Below, piece by piece: positions 12,671 through 25,460 of a stretch of DNA of 64,000 nucleotides. Both the position numbers and the translations under genes were made by a program. Under the pieces are notes generated by a model that was given only the letters and a program-made list of their open reading frames with translations, was not told the DNA's origin and ran no database searches. Position 1 is the stretch's first letter; every line of letters begins with the position of its first letter. This DNA comes from Sialis fuliginosa (lineage: Eukaryota; Arthropoda; Insecta; Megaloptera; Sialidae): NCBI GenBank assembly GCA_961205875.1, contig OY540816.1, positions 15,696,701-15,760,700 of the forward strand, written 5' to 3'.

Positions 12671-13416
12671 ACGGGTGTTTTTTAAAGACTTTCCAGTTGA
12701 TTATTTCCAAATTAACGAATTTTTAGAAAAAATGTTTAATGTTTCGAGGGGGCTAAATAAATATTGACATTATGGGTTGAACTTGAAAAAGTCGCCTTGA
12801 TGGGTTCTCAGGTTCAACTTTTCTTGTTTTTATTTTACACTCCTAATTTAAGAGATAAAATAAACAACTTTTGTTTGAAACATTTTTTCTGAAAATGTCC
12901 ATTTTTTATGATAAGGTGCAAACCAAAGAGAAATTTCTGGATTTTCCATAATTTTTTACTCGAAAATTACTAAATTTAAAAAAAAGAGATTTAAGCAAAT
13001 ATTTTTTTTTAAATTAAAATTTTTTCTTTATAAAAAATTGTATAAAAAAATTTACATTAAATTTGAAAAACAATTCTCCGAAAATCTTTGGTTAGGTTTA
13101 AGTACCTACTTTTTCAATTTTGGGATTTTTCTTAAAAGTTTTCGAGTAAAAAAATATGAAAAATCCATAAATTTCTTTTTGGTTTGCTCCATATCATAAA
13201 AAATGGACATTTTCAGAAAAAAATGTCTCAAACAAAAGTCGTTTATTTTATCTGTTAAATTAGGAATCTACAACAAAAATAATAGGTTTAGATTTGAAAA
13301 AGAAAAGTCAATATTTCGCCCCCTCGATACCATGAAACTTTTATCTGAAACATATATTATGAAAACTCATTATTTTGGAAATAATCCGTCGGAAAGTTTT
13401 TAAAAAAACACCCGGT
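12671..13416. mobile_element. Long fold-back element upstream of SDR copy B
   Basis: Two arms of more than 300 bp face each other. Ends are ACGGGTGTTTTTTA and AAAAAACACCCGGT, flanked by ATA on both sides. Inner matches include AAAATGTCCATTTTTTATGA and its complement. A 66-codon open frame at 13203-13403 lies wholly within an arm and is not a gene. Confidence 0.7.
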
Positions 13417-13424
13417 ATAAAAAA

Positions 13425-13570
13425 TAAAACATAAACGAGTAGAAGTAATCACCCCTACCTCCTTTACATGGGAATAAATAATTGACATCTGATTGTCCGC
13501 TCGTTACAACAATAATTGCCATTCGCAGATCCCTATAGAAAGTTAGTGATTAGTGAAAACGGACCTAACA
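13425..13570 (+). promoter_or_regulatory. Conserved 5' block of SDR copy B
   Basis: The ~145 bp before the ATG match those of copies C and E, including CTGATTGTCYGC, TTACAACAATAA and TGCCATTCG-like stretches. Introns and more distal flanks are far less alike. It probably holds the core promoter and 5' UTR. No clear TATA box; the start site is unknown. Confidence 0.45.
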
Positions 13571-16500
13571 ATGGATTATTTGAATTATTATACAACGTGT
13601 GGTGTAATTGTTCTTATAATTTTTGTAATTTTTGTGATTAATTGGATTAATATTTTGGTAAAAAGAAGCCGAAATTTCAAAAACCAAATTGCTGTTGTAA
13701 GTACTTTAGTAATTTAATAGATAAAATCGACAAAAAAAAAAAACACTAAAAAATATATAATAATTAAATTTAACAGTTTTTTTGAAGTAGATTTTCTTTT
13801 TTTCTTTTTGTAATTGTTCTTACAATTTTTATAATATTTTGATAAAAAGAAGCCGAAATTTCAAAAATCAAATTACTGTTTAAGTATATACTTGAGTAAT
13901 TTAATAAATTAAACCGACAAAAAAAAAAACTTTTAAAATACTTTAACAATTAAATTTAGCAGTTTTTGAAGTAGGTTTTCTTTTTTTCTTTTAAAAAAAG
14001 TTTTATTGCTTTGATTGGTACCGACTTCAAATACTGTGAAATTTAATTTAACAGTGGTTTCATATAAATTTTATTAGAATATGAAGATACACTACTCAAA
14101 AGGGAAAAATAAAAAATAAAAAATCGACTTAAAAAAATCCTAATAAGTCTGAAAAGTATACAATAATTAAATTTAACAGTTTTTGAACTCGGTCTGTTGT
14201 AAGTACTTTAGTAATTTTAAATTACATAGATATATGCAGAGCTATTTAATCCATTAGATAAAATTGGAATTTATATAAATTCCGAAATAAAAAAAATTAT
14301 TAACGTCAATAAACATAAAAATTGATAACACTTTTTATAAAGACTAGCTGTATTAATTTTTAAACAAAATAAAATTCTACACAATTTTATTTAAAAAAGT
14401 AAGCTGATTACAAAAAAACTTTTATAACAAAATTTATCAATTTGTAGAGAGCAAAATCATAATTTTTCTATTTGTATAGAAATTTTTTTTAATAGTAAAA
14501 AAAAAAAATGTTAAAAATATTTTTTTACTATATTCATTGTTGTTGGTTAAGTTTATCCTCTTTTAAAAAGTATTTTTAGCAAATGAATGTACGTGAGTTT
14601 TTTTGTTTGTAAATAATTTAGAGAAAAAATAAACAAAAAAAGATATAAGTATTATTAATCGCAATATTATTTTGTTTAACTTTTTTAGATAAAAAAAAAA
14701 CACGTTTTTTTTATTAATTAAGAATGGAACATTAATCACGCGAAACCCGACTTGCACATAATACATTTTTTTATCTGTATACTTTTTATCAAAATATTGT
14801 ACCTACCTTAAATTAATTTTGTATTTTAAGCAATTATCTTAAGCAAAAATAGATCTTTTATACTCATTTCATAGTAATTGTTAACAGGTTACTGGTGCTG
14901 GGGGTGGCTTAGGAAGATGTATCTGTTTAGAGTTAGCTAAAAATAAATGTAATATTGCCTGTGTGGACATAAACACCTCTGAAAATGAAGAAACTGTGGC
15001 TAAGATATTAAAATTAACTGAAAACAAAGTTCTCGCTAAAGCATACAAATGTGACGTATCAAAACCAGAAGAAGTGAAACAATTAGCTAAAAATATCCTC
15101 AACGATTTTAAACATGTTGATATACTAATAAATAATGCTGGTATAATACAAGTGAGGCATTTTGAAGACTTTAGTGAAGAATTTCTAAAGAAGATCATGG
15201 ATGTTAATGTTCTTTCACATTTTTGGGTAAGTTAAAACCTGTATTATTTTAGTATCGGAATAAACTGTGATTGTTTCATTAATTTTACAGACAATAAGGC
15301 AATTTCTTCCGTCAATGCTGCAGAGAAACAAAGGCTTCATTGTAAGTATATCCTCCTTGGCTGGACTCATAGGATTGAGAGGTTTAATACCTTACTGTAC
15401 GTCTAAATATGCACTTACAGGTAAGATTAAAAATATTAAATAAGATACTAATAAAATATAATTTATAATCTGGGCATATGAAGATATTGTTAATACATAT
15501 TTATATTGGTTTAGTTTTATTTCTTTAATATCATTGCTGTGAAATGTTATACTATATACATATATGTGTGTCCGTTATTGCGCTTATCACTCGAGAACTA
15601 CTTATCCGATTTACGTGTGTTTTTTAATGTTTAATATGTTCTTTACCCAGGTTTTAGTATATATTTTGTTTTAAATAACATAAGGACAAAGCAGTTGCGA
15701 TAATCAAGTCGGAAAAAAGTTTGCCGCCAGCGTGTTCTTTTGCAATACGCTACCTAAACCGTTAAATATTAAACAATATAATGTAGTTAAGAACTGTGCA
15801 GAGTAAAAAGATCTTAAATAATTAACTATATTTTTCAAAAATCGTAAACAGCAATTCCTTAATCCACGCGAGCGAAGCCGCGGGCAAATCTAGTCTAAAT
15901 AAATCAGTAATCTGACCGGAAGATTTAAGATTTAATGCCGTTTTGTTTTCAGGATTAATGTGTGCATTCAGGAATGAATACCGATTACGAAACAAAAATA
16001 TAAAAACTCTGTCAGTTCATCCCGGTACTATGAATGGGGGCATGTATCTGAATAGACAGTCCAATAATCCGTAAGTATATTTTTGCTTTACCTGTATATT
16101 AAGAGTAGTCACCCACTTGTAGCATCGCCAATGCTGTATGTGTATTTATTTTTAAGGAAATTTATAAAATCTAATACTATTCTTATTGCTAGTCTGGAAC
16201 ATTTTTTTTAACCTTTGACAGCACCCTAATTTACATTGGTTTTATATGGGGTTCTTTAAATCTCTCTTTTCTAAAATAATGTTCACATATGTATATGTAA
16301 CAAAAAATTAGAAACTAAAAAATTCAAAATAAAAATAAAAGCTTGTAATAAAAAAACGCACGCATAGCTTTAGGCCCTCCGCACACGGAACTAGAGCTGG
16401 GCGCGTGAGTAATTTTTGCTCACGATCACGCACGCTCACGAGAGACAATTTTTTAGTCACGCCCGCTCACTCACGGTTACAAAAAAAAGTATTCACGATC

Positions 16501-19387
16501 ACGCCCGCTCACGAATTCTATTTTTTTTACTCACGCCTGATCACGCACGGCGGGTCACGCTCGTGACCCGAATAATATGTTATAAATAAAATGTTTATTG
16601 AATTTTTTTCGTGCAATATAATATGTGTATATTTTATATTTGTATATTTTTTCTAAACTGCATTTTTAGTGCAAATAATAATGGAAATAAAACAGGTATG
16701 GTTACAGAATAATAATACCACTGAAATCTATAGATGAAAATTATATTATACCTATACACAAAAATTGATGTTTCGACAATTTTTTGATATCTTATTTCAA
16801 GTGCGTATTTATATTCGTATAGAAGTAAAAATAAGTACAATAAAAATCAGATGTACTATTTTGAAAATTTTTATTTATATAGGGATACATACTTTATTTT
16901 GTAATATTACCATATTATTATATTAAACATACTATAATTGTTTAATATATGAATTACTTATATAAAGTTGATTAAAAATAAATAAATACATTGTGAATTA
17001 CATAAAAAAATTCGATTTAACAGATTATCATATATGCATGAGATCAGAAATTAAAGAAATATCAAAATATACGTACATATACTCACGGACTCACGCACGA
17101 CAAAAATGTACTCACGCCCGGTCACGCACGATTGTTTTATTTTGACTCACGATCACGCCCGCTCACGATGCAATATTTGAAAATCGCTCACGTCACGCCG
17201 GGTCACGGCCGTGACCCGACGTGACCCGAAAAATTCACGGCCCGCGCCCAGCTCTACACGGAACAACCGTTTTGCTATGAGAATTGCAAACCAGTTGCGT
17301 AAGCAACCGTTTGGTGACTTTGCACGTGTAACGTAATGAATGGCCCTCCGCACTCGGTGCGACCGAAACAAAACTGATTTGCAATCAGTTTCCAACTGGT
17401 TTCGTGCAACTGTGCTTGCAGGTCGAATTTTGGTTTCAGTTGCGTGGTTGCATGATATTTTAGCTTTATAATTACAATAATATTATTATTTATTTATAAT
17501 TAAAATTATTAGTTAATTATCATTATTCCTATTAATAATTACCTACTTAGTTAGTTGATTCAGAATAAATGATCAGTTAATAAACATTAAATTCGTCGAG
17601 GAGGTGGAAAAATATGAAGGTCTATACATATACTATAGTCCTGGGTATTCAAAAATGCTTGACATGTTGCCAAAAATAAAAAAAACTTTTAAAAATCGCG
17701 GTTTTTTTTCACGGCAATTTCCATAAAACTGTCGATTGATCAAGATTCAGTCATGCTCGTGTGCGGAGCGAGGACTTAAATCGATTGCAAACCAGTTGTA
17801 AAATAGTCGCTTTACATGGGCCTTATTTTCCGCAGGTTACCATTGTTTTTTTAACTTGCCGTGCATTGTTCATGCGCTAAAATATTAATAATAAATGTCA
17901 TAGAATTTTCATACATTTGATACCCCTTACAAAGTGCTTGCAAGTTTAAAGAAAATTCTATTAGTTTTCTATATAATATTGCGCTTAAATAAACCTGCTA
18001 GCGACATACCTACGTAATCTTTGTTTGTCATTCTACTTAATGCATGTATGTACACTGTACAATGTACAGTGCACACTATTATTAAAAAAAAACTCATTGA
18101 CATGAAACACGATACAATAATAAAACCTGTCTTTTTATAAAAAAAATTCCGAGACAATAAATAAACGCGTTTATTAAGTACCTATCTCATTTGATTATAG
18201 TATTTAATTACGCATGTTTATCTATATCAGGGATGCCCAAACTGTTTATGTTTTGATAAAAATACAAACTCGGGCTCCTTTTTATGGCGGACAAGATTTT
18301 TTTTAATCTGACAGTTATATAATTGTTATAATTAAAGTCTTTTTATCCGACTATAGTAAAGCAAAAGAAAGAGTTACGTAATTGGCATTCTATGAGTGTT
18401 TTTTATTTACGTTCCGTAAAATTTCACTACTGTAACGTTTTAAATGAATAGAAAGTTTTAAATGAATTGTTTTTTTTTTTTACTTTTATTTTGTTTACTA
18501 TTTGTGCAATTAATTATTAGAATGTACATGGGAATATAAAAAATTAAACCTCACTAATAAATATTTAATCTATATATAATATATATCCAACAAAAAATGC
18601 CAACACCTGCCTTTTTAATTACTTCCACGTTTTGAAGTAAATGGAAGTAATTGTAATACCATCGAAAAATCGTGTCCGAGAAAATGACAGATTCGGAATG
18701 TACTAACTTCAAAACTTAAAGAAAAGTTAATTTCCGCATGGCGGCTGTGCGTGTGTCTGTGTATCTGTGCGGATGTAGAATTTTCTTTCGTTCACGATAA
18801 CTACTGTAAAAATAAATCCATCGATCTGAATTATTTTTGGGGAAAATGTTTGTCTCAGTGAGTACTCCAGACCTATTGATTTTGGTGCTAATCGGATTAA
18901 GGGTTTTGGAAATATTCGAAATTTTGTAACTTTTTTCGTCTAAAAAGTGAACATTGCGAGTATTATCTCACTAATTTTGATAAGACTTGGTACATTTGTA
19001 GTTCAATTGAACCTAAGGGACATTTATTATTTGTACGTGCCTAAAAAGCTATTTAAAGGGTGAAAAACACCCTCAAAATTTGAAGAAGCTATCTGAAAAG
19101 GCTACGCTAACAGACAAGAATGCATGAAGAAGAAGAAGAAATAAATGTAAATATTATACAAAAGATATTATATTTTCAGCATTGCAAAAGCTGTATCTCT
19201 CGATATGGAAACTGCTGCCAATAATATCGTAAATGCAATAAAAGAAGAAAAACACATGATTATAATACCATTCAGTATGAGTTTAACGTACTTTTACACA
19301 CAATATTTTCCAGCATTTACATGGCAATGGATAAATGATCTAGTAGGAAAGAAATTAGTGAGACTAGATCCTGAAGACATACATTAA
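13571..19387 (+). CDS. Membrane-anchored SDR (16C-like), copy B, five exons
   Basis: Predicted NAD(H)-dependent oxidoreductase of the classical SDR fold, nearest in layout to SDR16C / HSD17B11 / epidermal retinol dehydrogenase proteins that act on retinoids, sterols or fatty alcohols at ER or lipid droplets; the substrate is not visible. Exons: 13571-13696, 14888-15226, 15291-15420, 15953-16070, 19180-19387, all GT-AG, 306 aa, normal family length. Residues ~11-30 are a hydrophobic anchor followed by KRSR. TGAGGGLG is at 44-51; Asp69 after beta-2 favours NAD over NADP; CDVS is at 97-100 and NNAG at 124-127. The catalytic tetrad is Asn149, Ser177, Tyr190 and Lys194. HPGTMNGGMY (221-230) is the cofactor/substrate loop. 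The start is the only ATG before the anchor and is conserved in all copies. Intron 2 is only 64 bp; intron 4 (3.1 kb) carries nested transposons. Family confident, exact enzyme unknown. Confidence 0.88.
13808..14217 (+). repeat. Exon 1 fragments repeated inside intron 1 of copy B
   Basis: 13808-13883 is a degenerate copy of exon 1. It retains GTAATTGTTCTTA, then a deletion, then AAAAGAAGCCGAAATTTCAAA, and has lost the GT donor (CTGTTTAAGT). A third, shorter piece near 14160-14217 ends with CTGTTGTAAGTACTTTAG, matching the exon 1/intron 1 junction. The spacing of the first repeat is about 203 bp. These are tandem duplications of the exon 1 region, not functional exons. Confidence 0.6.
15550..15893 (+). 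mobile_element. Non-autonomous Helitron-like element in intron 3 of copy B
   Basis: It contains CACTCGAGAACTACTTATCC and CTACCTAAACCGTTAAAT as in the 21855-22723 element, and ends CCACGCG..GCCGCGGGC..CTAG|T (CTAG 15890-15893). The hairpin is partly mispaired and the 5' boundary is unclear. Confidence 0.6.
16370..17779. mobile_element. Outer TIR element in intron 4 of copy B, host of a nested hAT
   Basis: TTTAGGCCCTCCGCACACGG on the left mirrors CGTGTGCGGAGCGAGGACTTAAA on the right. The internal sequence has repeated TTGCAAACCAGTTG segments and its complement. It is interrupted by the element at 16392-17256, which landed just inside its left end. Confidence 0.55.
16392..17256. mobile_element. 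hAT-like element with 8-bp target duplication
   Basis: Ends TAGAGCTGGGCGCG and CGCGCCCAGCTCTA are inverted. They are flanked by the identical 8 bp CACGGAAC at 16384-16391 and 17257-17264, the signature of hAT insertion. Inside, clusters of CTCACGATCACGC-like repeats lie near each end. No transposase, so non-autonomous. Confidence 0.85.
18600..18950. repeat. Dispersed repeat in intron 4 of copy B
   Basis: A locally GC-richer block with CGTGTGTCTGTGTATCTGTG and TCACGATAACTACTG resembles the tail regions of dispersed insect repeats. Boundaries and family are not determined. The rest of intron 4 (17780-19179) is AT-rich with nothing identifiable. Confidence 0.3.
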
Positions 19388-20296
19388 TGTAAATTACACG
19401 TGGGTATGTATATTTTTACAAAAATGTAATTTAACATTTTAAAAAACTAGACAAAAATTGTTGCAATAACACGTTCAATACAACAATAATTAATATTATT
19501 ATCTCTGAATAATTATGTATATATAAAATTATTCACAGATAGGTACTTATTACAAATTCAATTAAAAGAAAAAAACATAATTAGGTGTAATTAAGGATTA
19601 ATTTCATCAAAAAATTCTTGAGAACTGCAATTATATTTACCCAGCAAGAGTGATTTTAATTTTTTTTTAATTCAGTAAATGGTAGAATTGCAATAGAAGA
19701 TATAATTTATTGAATATTTTCATTGTTTAAATTAATAATGAATTAAATTTCATTGTTTAATTTAAAAATGTTCAACACTAGGGTATTGTTCAAGACTGGT
19801 GCCAATACCTTATATCACTTCATAAGAATTTTTTTCAGGAAATAACAATTTACTTGCTGATACGTTTTGCCATGAAACCCAAATGCTGTTATTTCGAATA
19901 TGTAACAAAGCTGTCAATTAGGTCAGTAAAAACATAAACACTAAACTTAAGGTGTATTTTTAGTTTAGTGACTAAGAAACCACAGTTTCTTCGTTTTTCA
20001 AGTAAGAAAAAAAACAAACATAAACGTTGTTTACAATCAGTGCAACTATAATATAATAAAAAATAGTTTTATTCAATACCATATTGCCAATGTTTCAATC
20101 AACAGCTTGTCTCAACCGACATGGTCTCTACTACATTTTAGCGTCGTACAATATGTCTATTTTTGTATTTTTGTATATTTTGACGTCTTAACCAACTGTT
20201 TATTTAGTTAATAATGTTAAAAATTAATTTTAAACTAGAATTAAAAATAAATATATGTAATTGAAATGTGATTGTTTAGTTATAAATAAAAATATA
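19388..20296 (+). other. Probable 3' UTR and polyadenylation block of copy B
   Basis: Non-coding sequence after the stop resembles that after copies A and C, including GCTGTTATTTCGAATAT. It ends in a conserved AATTGAAATGTGATT..TTATAAATAAAAATA block with AATAAA at 20285-20290. The matching block in copy C is at about 34240-34280. Confidence 0.45.
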
Positions 20297-20380
20297 TACC
20301 TACATAAAAAATTTTCTTGCTTAATCCTCATATGAACCATTATTTTGTCTCATTGAAAGTACACCGAAATATTGCTGGAA

Positions 20381-21082
20381 CCATAGACATAGAGCATGGA
20401 CAGTGCATTCTGTATTAACACAATGGTGTAACATTTGTTCAAAAGGTGAGAGAGAGATTCAGTGTAGTTTGGAATATATCTATCTCTTTTTCTTAGAATC
20501 TGATTGGTAGCTTACTCTAGTTCAGGGTAGTATTTCTGTCAGATATATTTTTGTATATCTATCTTGTGATTTTTGTGCAATCAGTTTTTTATTAGAAAAG
20601 TAAATACATCCGGGAAAATAAAATTTTTGCTATCAAAAATATTAAATATATATTAATAAAAAATAGTTTTAAATCAATTCCCATGTGGTTGCTACAAAAT
20701 GATGAGGTGGATTGCACTTACAAATAGCACATATAAGATTTACTTAACAAAATTTTAAATATTGTTTACATTACGAAGCTACGAAAAAGAATGAACAAGA
20801 TATTAAAATTGGGTTAAAAAATTCGAAACTTATATTATTTAGAAATCAATAATTGTTTTTTTAAATAAATTTTTTTTATAATATTAATTATTTTTTGTTT
20901 TTTAACCTTTTTATATACATATAGTATATCTATGAATATTTTTAATGTTCGGGACCAAGAATGAAATAGTTACATTCCTGTTTAAAAAAAGGACAAGTAT
21001 ATTCCAAACCTGTTTCTATCTCTTTCTTTTGACACGGCTCTGTTTTCGAGTCAGATGCGTGGTCCATGCTCTATGTCTATGG
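20381..21082. mobile_element. TIR element, ~700 bp
   Basis: The ends CCATAGACATAGAGCATGGAC and GTCCATGCTCTATGTCTATGG are perfect 21-bp inverted repeats. Non-coding inside. Family not recognised. Confidence 0.7.
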
Positions 21083-21276
21083 ACGGACCAGTAAAACACA
21101 GTGTAACATATCTGCATCTTTCATTGTATTTTCAAATAGTGAAGAAGTAAGATAATTTTAATTGCTGTCAGTTTGTGGTTAACCAGATAAGAGTATTTAT
21201 TTCGGTTATTAATTAATTTTCTGAACAAATAGAAATACTGTTTGAAGGTATTGAATATCTAAATAAAAAAAATAAA

Positions 21277-21780
21277 GGTAATATATTTTATAATGTCATG
21301 TTTTATAAAGAATTTGCTCGAGAGATACATATATGCATAATATAAATGACTATATCATAATGTGGATAATATTAATAATTAATTATCCATGTAATAACAC
21401 TATCATAGAAAACCGTTTTAACTCATTAACGCCCGCCGTACACACCTCATTTTATAATTAGTGTTGTTTCTATGGATATTAATTCACAAGATTTCCTTAA
21501 AAATCAGATGCTTGTAGTGCAAAAAAAAAAAGGTAATATATAATGTCATGTATTATAAAGAATTTGCTCGAGAGATATATGTATAATATAAATGACTATA
21601 TCATAATGTGGATAATTAATTATCCATGTAATAACACTATCATAAAAACCCGTTTTAACTCATTAACGCTCGCCGTACACACTTGTGTACACCTCATTTT
21701 ATAATTAGTGTTGCTTTCTATGGATATTAATTCACAAGATTTCCTTAAAACTCAGATGCTTGTAGTGCAACAAACAAAAT
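21277..21780. repeat. Direct tandem duplication, ~255-bp period
   Basis: Two near-identical head-to-tail copies start at GGTAATATA (21277 and 21532) and end at CAGATGCTTGTAGTGCAA. They differ by small indels, including a GTACACACTTGT expansion in the second. Confidence 0.75.
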
Positions 21781-21854
21781 CTGTCAACGTTATTAGTTTC
21801 ATGAGTGTTTAAACGTGCTGCGATTTTTTTATATATGAATAGAGGTATGTGATA

Positions 21855-22723
21855 TCCTTAATATATATAAAGCTCAACGTCTCTCTGTCTGTCTGTCTGT
21901 CCGTTAGTTACCTTATCACTCGAGAACCACTTATCCGATTTACGTTTTTTTTTTTTTTTAATTCATAGGTACGTTCTCTGGCCAGGTTATAGGCTATATT
22001 TTTTTACGCTAGGTAACATAACAACTAAGCAGTGACGATAATAGTAAATCAAGTCGGAAAAAATTTTGCCGTCGGCGCGCTGTTTTGTAATACGCTGCCT
22101 AAACCGTTCAATATAGAACAAAATAATGTATTAAAGAATTGTGTAGAATCAAAAGTTCTACAATAAAGTCAGCGACACGATATGTCTAACTTTTATATTT
22201 AAGCCACAATGACTGCTTTTATGTTACAAAGAAAACATAAAATATTTGGGTTCTGTTTACATGGACTTATGACCTGCAAAACATTAATCCTTATCAAAAT
22301 AAATGATTTCATCGTCATAAGTACTTAATGTAGATATAATTTGCCATTTACAGCATCCAATTTGGTCGTATAGTTTAGAAAATATCGAAATATACATATT
22401 AGAACATATTATTCGCGCGATTGTGACCGTGCGCGGGGAGCGGCGAGGGAACATGCCAACACGCTGGGAAGAACAGGCCGGTATTCTATTGATTGTCAAT
22501 TGTTTATTTTGTTTTCAATAATTTACTTTTAAATTTAAATAGAACAAAAATTATTTTTACTTTTTATTCTGATTCGTTTTTGTTAGGTAGGTAATTTAAG
22601 TGTTATTTGGTTTTTATTACATTAATAACTAATCGTGTTTGTAATTAATTCAACTATATATTTTTTAAATCCTAAACAATAATTCCGTAATCCACGCGAG
22701 CGAAGCCGCGTGGGCCCAGCTAG
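21855..22723 (+). mobile_element. Non-autonomous Helitron-like element
   Basis: Starts with TC after A and ends GCCCAG-CTAG before T, the A|T insertion pattern of Helitrons. A perfect 7-bp stem hairpin, CCACGCG-loop-CGCGTGG, lies just before the end. GTCTGTCTGTCTGTCCGT is near the 5' end. No Rep/helicase is encoded; a 71-codon minus frame at 22284-22499 is within it and not a gene. Confidence 0.72.
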
Positions 22724-22747
22724 TACTAATATATTTTATCCAATTGA

Positions 22748-22974
22748 CCTCGGGTTGCATAAAGCAAAATTGACCACAATTAGTTAATCAGTTGTTTTCA
22801 AACCATGATTAATGTTAATTCTAAACTTAATCTTAATTTATAAATGAAAAATTCACTAAATATGATAATTTTTTACCTTATAATATATAATATATAATTT
22901 ACAATTGACGTAATAATGGTTTTAAAACAACTGATTAACTAATTGTGATTAATTTTGCTTTGTGCAACCCAAGG
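22748..22974. mobile_element. Fold-back MITE, copy 1
   Basis: Inverted arms CCTCGGGTTGCATAAAGC.. and ..GCTTTGTGCAACCCAAGG, with CAATTAGTTAATCAGTTGTT mirrored inside. The same family lies inverted at 31722-31958. Confidence 0.75.
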
Positions 22975-23649
22975 TGAAACGTGTGATTTCGAATTTTGTT
23001 TAAATCAAATGGAATAACTTAAATGTACATTTATCTTGATTTTAAATGTAATTTATCTAAAAAAAATGATATCAGAAAAACAGTCTCACACAAAATAGGC
23101 TTCATATCTGCCTTTACTCGCTCGAATGCACACTGTTATTTTTTTTAAATATAAAAAAAAGTTTTTGTTTTCTTTTGGACGTTAATGGATTAATATATCA
23201 AATAATTCAATTATATATGAAGTATATCTATCTAAGAGATGAAAATCCACAATGTATTGTTATGAATCATAAAGTTCGGAAAATAAATATTATTAATTAC
23301 AAGAATTTCAACATTCATTTATGATATTATTCGATTGTACCTAACAGTCATACATATTATGCAAAACTTATTTACAATTAGTTATAAAAATATCTATTGC
23401 TTCTTAGTACTTATTGACTTACTTGACATACTGCGGATGTTTATGTTGAAATAACAATAAAATATTGATTTCATTAAACAAATAGTAATTTTTATAACGT
23501 GTTAAAATCTTTTACATAATGTGTGTTAGCGATGTATAAAAACTTATAAATGAAAGTATTGTGAAAATAAAGAGTTGATAATATTTTAATTGATAATTTA
23601 TTTTCGAATTTCAAAATAATATATCGTTTTAACTCTGCGCTCTTTGTTT

Positions 23650-23933
23650 GGTATAATAAAGAATTTATTTTCGAGTAAAAGCTAAGCTAACTCTATCTAA
23701 TAGTATTAAATATAAATGACAGCCCACTGACAGTTGTAATGAATAGTATGATTTATAGAAATGGTAGAAATCAACGATTTAACAGCAGTGGTGACAAGTG
23801 TACCTCATAAAATGTATAGCATTTACATTGTTATACATTTATTACCACTGTTTTATAATCGCAAGCAAAATAAATATTTAGTACCTCGCGTTAGTTTAGC
23901 TTTTGCTCTATAGCAAATTCTTTATAATAGGTA
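23650..23933. mobile_element. TIR element, ~285 bp
   Basis: Ends GTATAATAAAGAATTT..AAAAGCTAAGCTAAC and GTTAGTTTAGCTTTTGC..AAATTCTTTATAATAGGTAC are inverted. Non-coding. Confidence 0.6.
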
Positions 23934-24102
23934 CCCAACATTACTCGACATATAGGTACTTTATATCATTTAATAACGAATAGAAATAATTTTACTATTA
24001 TTATTATTTTACTAACAAATATATAAAATATATAAAAAACTTCAATTTAAAATTGTAATAAGTACATATTTTATTTATCCCTATATCAAAGTTGACCTAC
24101 TA

Positions 24103-24699
24103 ATTGCACTAAAAATTTGATTTATTTTATTTTATTTAGGTGTGTTTTGTCTATCGAGTCGCTAGACTCATTTAGACAGCCTATTAGCGTTAAAAATTTG
24201 ATAGTATGTACTTTCTACACTCGAACATAAATTTTAATACTTTGCACTATATATACTCGAACATAAATTTTAATACTTTGCACTAAAAATACTCGAACAT
24301 AAATTTTAACACTTTGCACTAAATTTTAACTCGTATTGAAGAGTATGCCGATATGACGTGACTATTATCAAAAATTCAGAATAAAGTTGATGCTCTAATA
24401 ATACACGTTTACTGTCCTTGATTAGGGCAATCTATTGGGGCGAAGGGAGGTTGGTTAGTTTTGGTTAGGTTAAAATATAGAAAATCTCAAAAATCACAAT
24501 AAATATATAAAAATATGTAATAATAATCATCAAAAAATCACAGTATAAAATGTATATAAAAATATGTAATAATAATCATCAAAAAATCACATTAAAAATA
24601 TTAAAACATCAGTAGGATCATTTAGTGCAAAGTATTAATTTTTAGTGCATATGATTAATATTATGTTTGAGTGTGCATGCTATCAAATTTTTAGTGAAA
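24103..24699. repeat. Fold-back element with internal direct repeats
   Basis: AAAAATTTGAT near 24110 and again at 24192 mirrors ATCAAATTTTTAGTG at 24682. Within it, three ~36-bp direct repeats ACTCGAACATAAATTTTAA.. lie at 24222-24330, and two ~60-bp direct repeats with AATAATCATCAAAAAATCAC at about 24500-24600. Confidence 0.5.
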
Positions 24700-25142
24700 T
24701 GATTTTAAAAAAGTGCATTTAAATTCAAACCCATCAAAAGTAGGTATAAGAATTCCAAAAAGAACAAGATAAAGTACCATATTAACAGAAAGGAGAAATA
24801 AGTTCATCTGAGTCCTGAAATATCTAGAGGTAAGATATTATCACTAAACTTGGTCTTAGATATTCAATTATTCTTCTGAATTCTACCAATAAAATTCATA
24901 GTTTTTTCTAAAAACAGAAATAACTTGTACTTCGATTTCAAAACTTTTAAAATCTATGTTTTGTTAGCGGGGCAGTTAAATTTAATATTAAAAAAATGCT
25001 GCCCAAGGGTTCAGGGGTCAATATGTTAAGAAAGCGTTTATTTTCACACAAAAAATCCAGTAACTCCACATTTGTGTCAGTTAACAATTAAAATATTGGT
25101 ACTTACTTATGTATGTATGTAACTTCTCTAACTGAAAATAGC

Positions 25143-25460
25143 TATGAGTACGCTGTTGTTCCGGTTTTACTATAAACGATGTAGTTAAACCGTTTTAAGT
25201 GGTGCTATTTACACATACGAGAATAAGTAACGTCCGCTAGAATTATAATTCCGATTTGAAATACGCTATAAGTTCGATGGCGTACTAACAATAAATCCCA
25301 AAAATACTTCGTCTCCTTTACGAACCACGTTTTCTTTTGTTTTCCATTTTTTCGTCTCAGATGTTTTAACACTTTTAGCCATATTTTAACTGACGTCACT
25401 TTTTCACTACTACATCGGTTACAGTAAAACCGGAATATAGGCGCTGTGTAAACGTACTCT
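25143..25460. mobile_element. TIR element, ~315 bp
   Basis: GAGTACGCTG..TTCCGGTTTTACT mirrors AGTAAAACCGGAA..CGTACTC. Non-coding; the 64-codon minus frame inside it is not supported as a gene. Confidence 0.6.

Noticed and set aside
14881-15198. Minus-strand frames opposite SDR exon 2 (also 28735-29052 and 58353-58784)
   Set aside because: They are shadows of the exon on the other strand and recur only because exon 2 is duplicated.
17153-17395. 80-codon minus-strand frame at the right end of the hAT-like element
   Set aside because: It spans the element end and the target duplication and has no recognisable domain.
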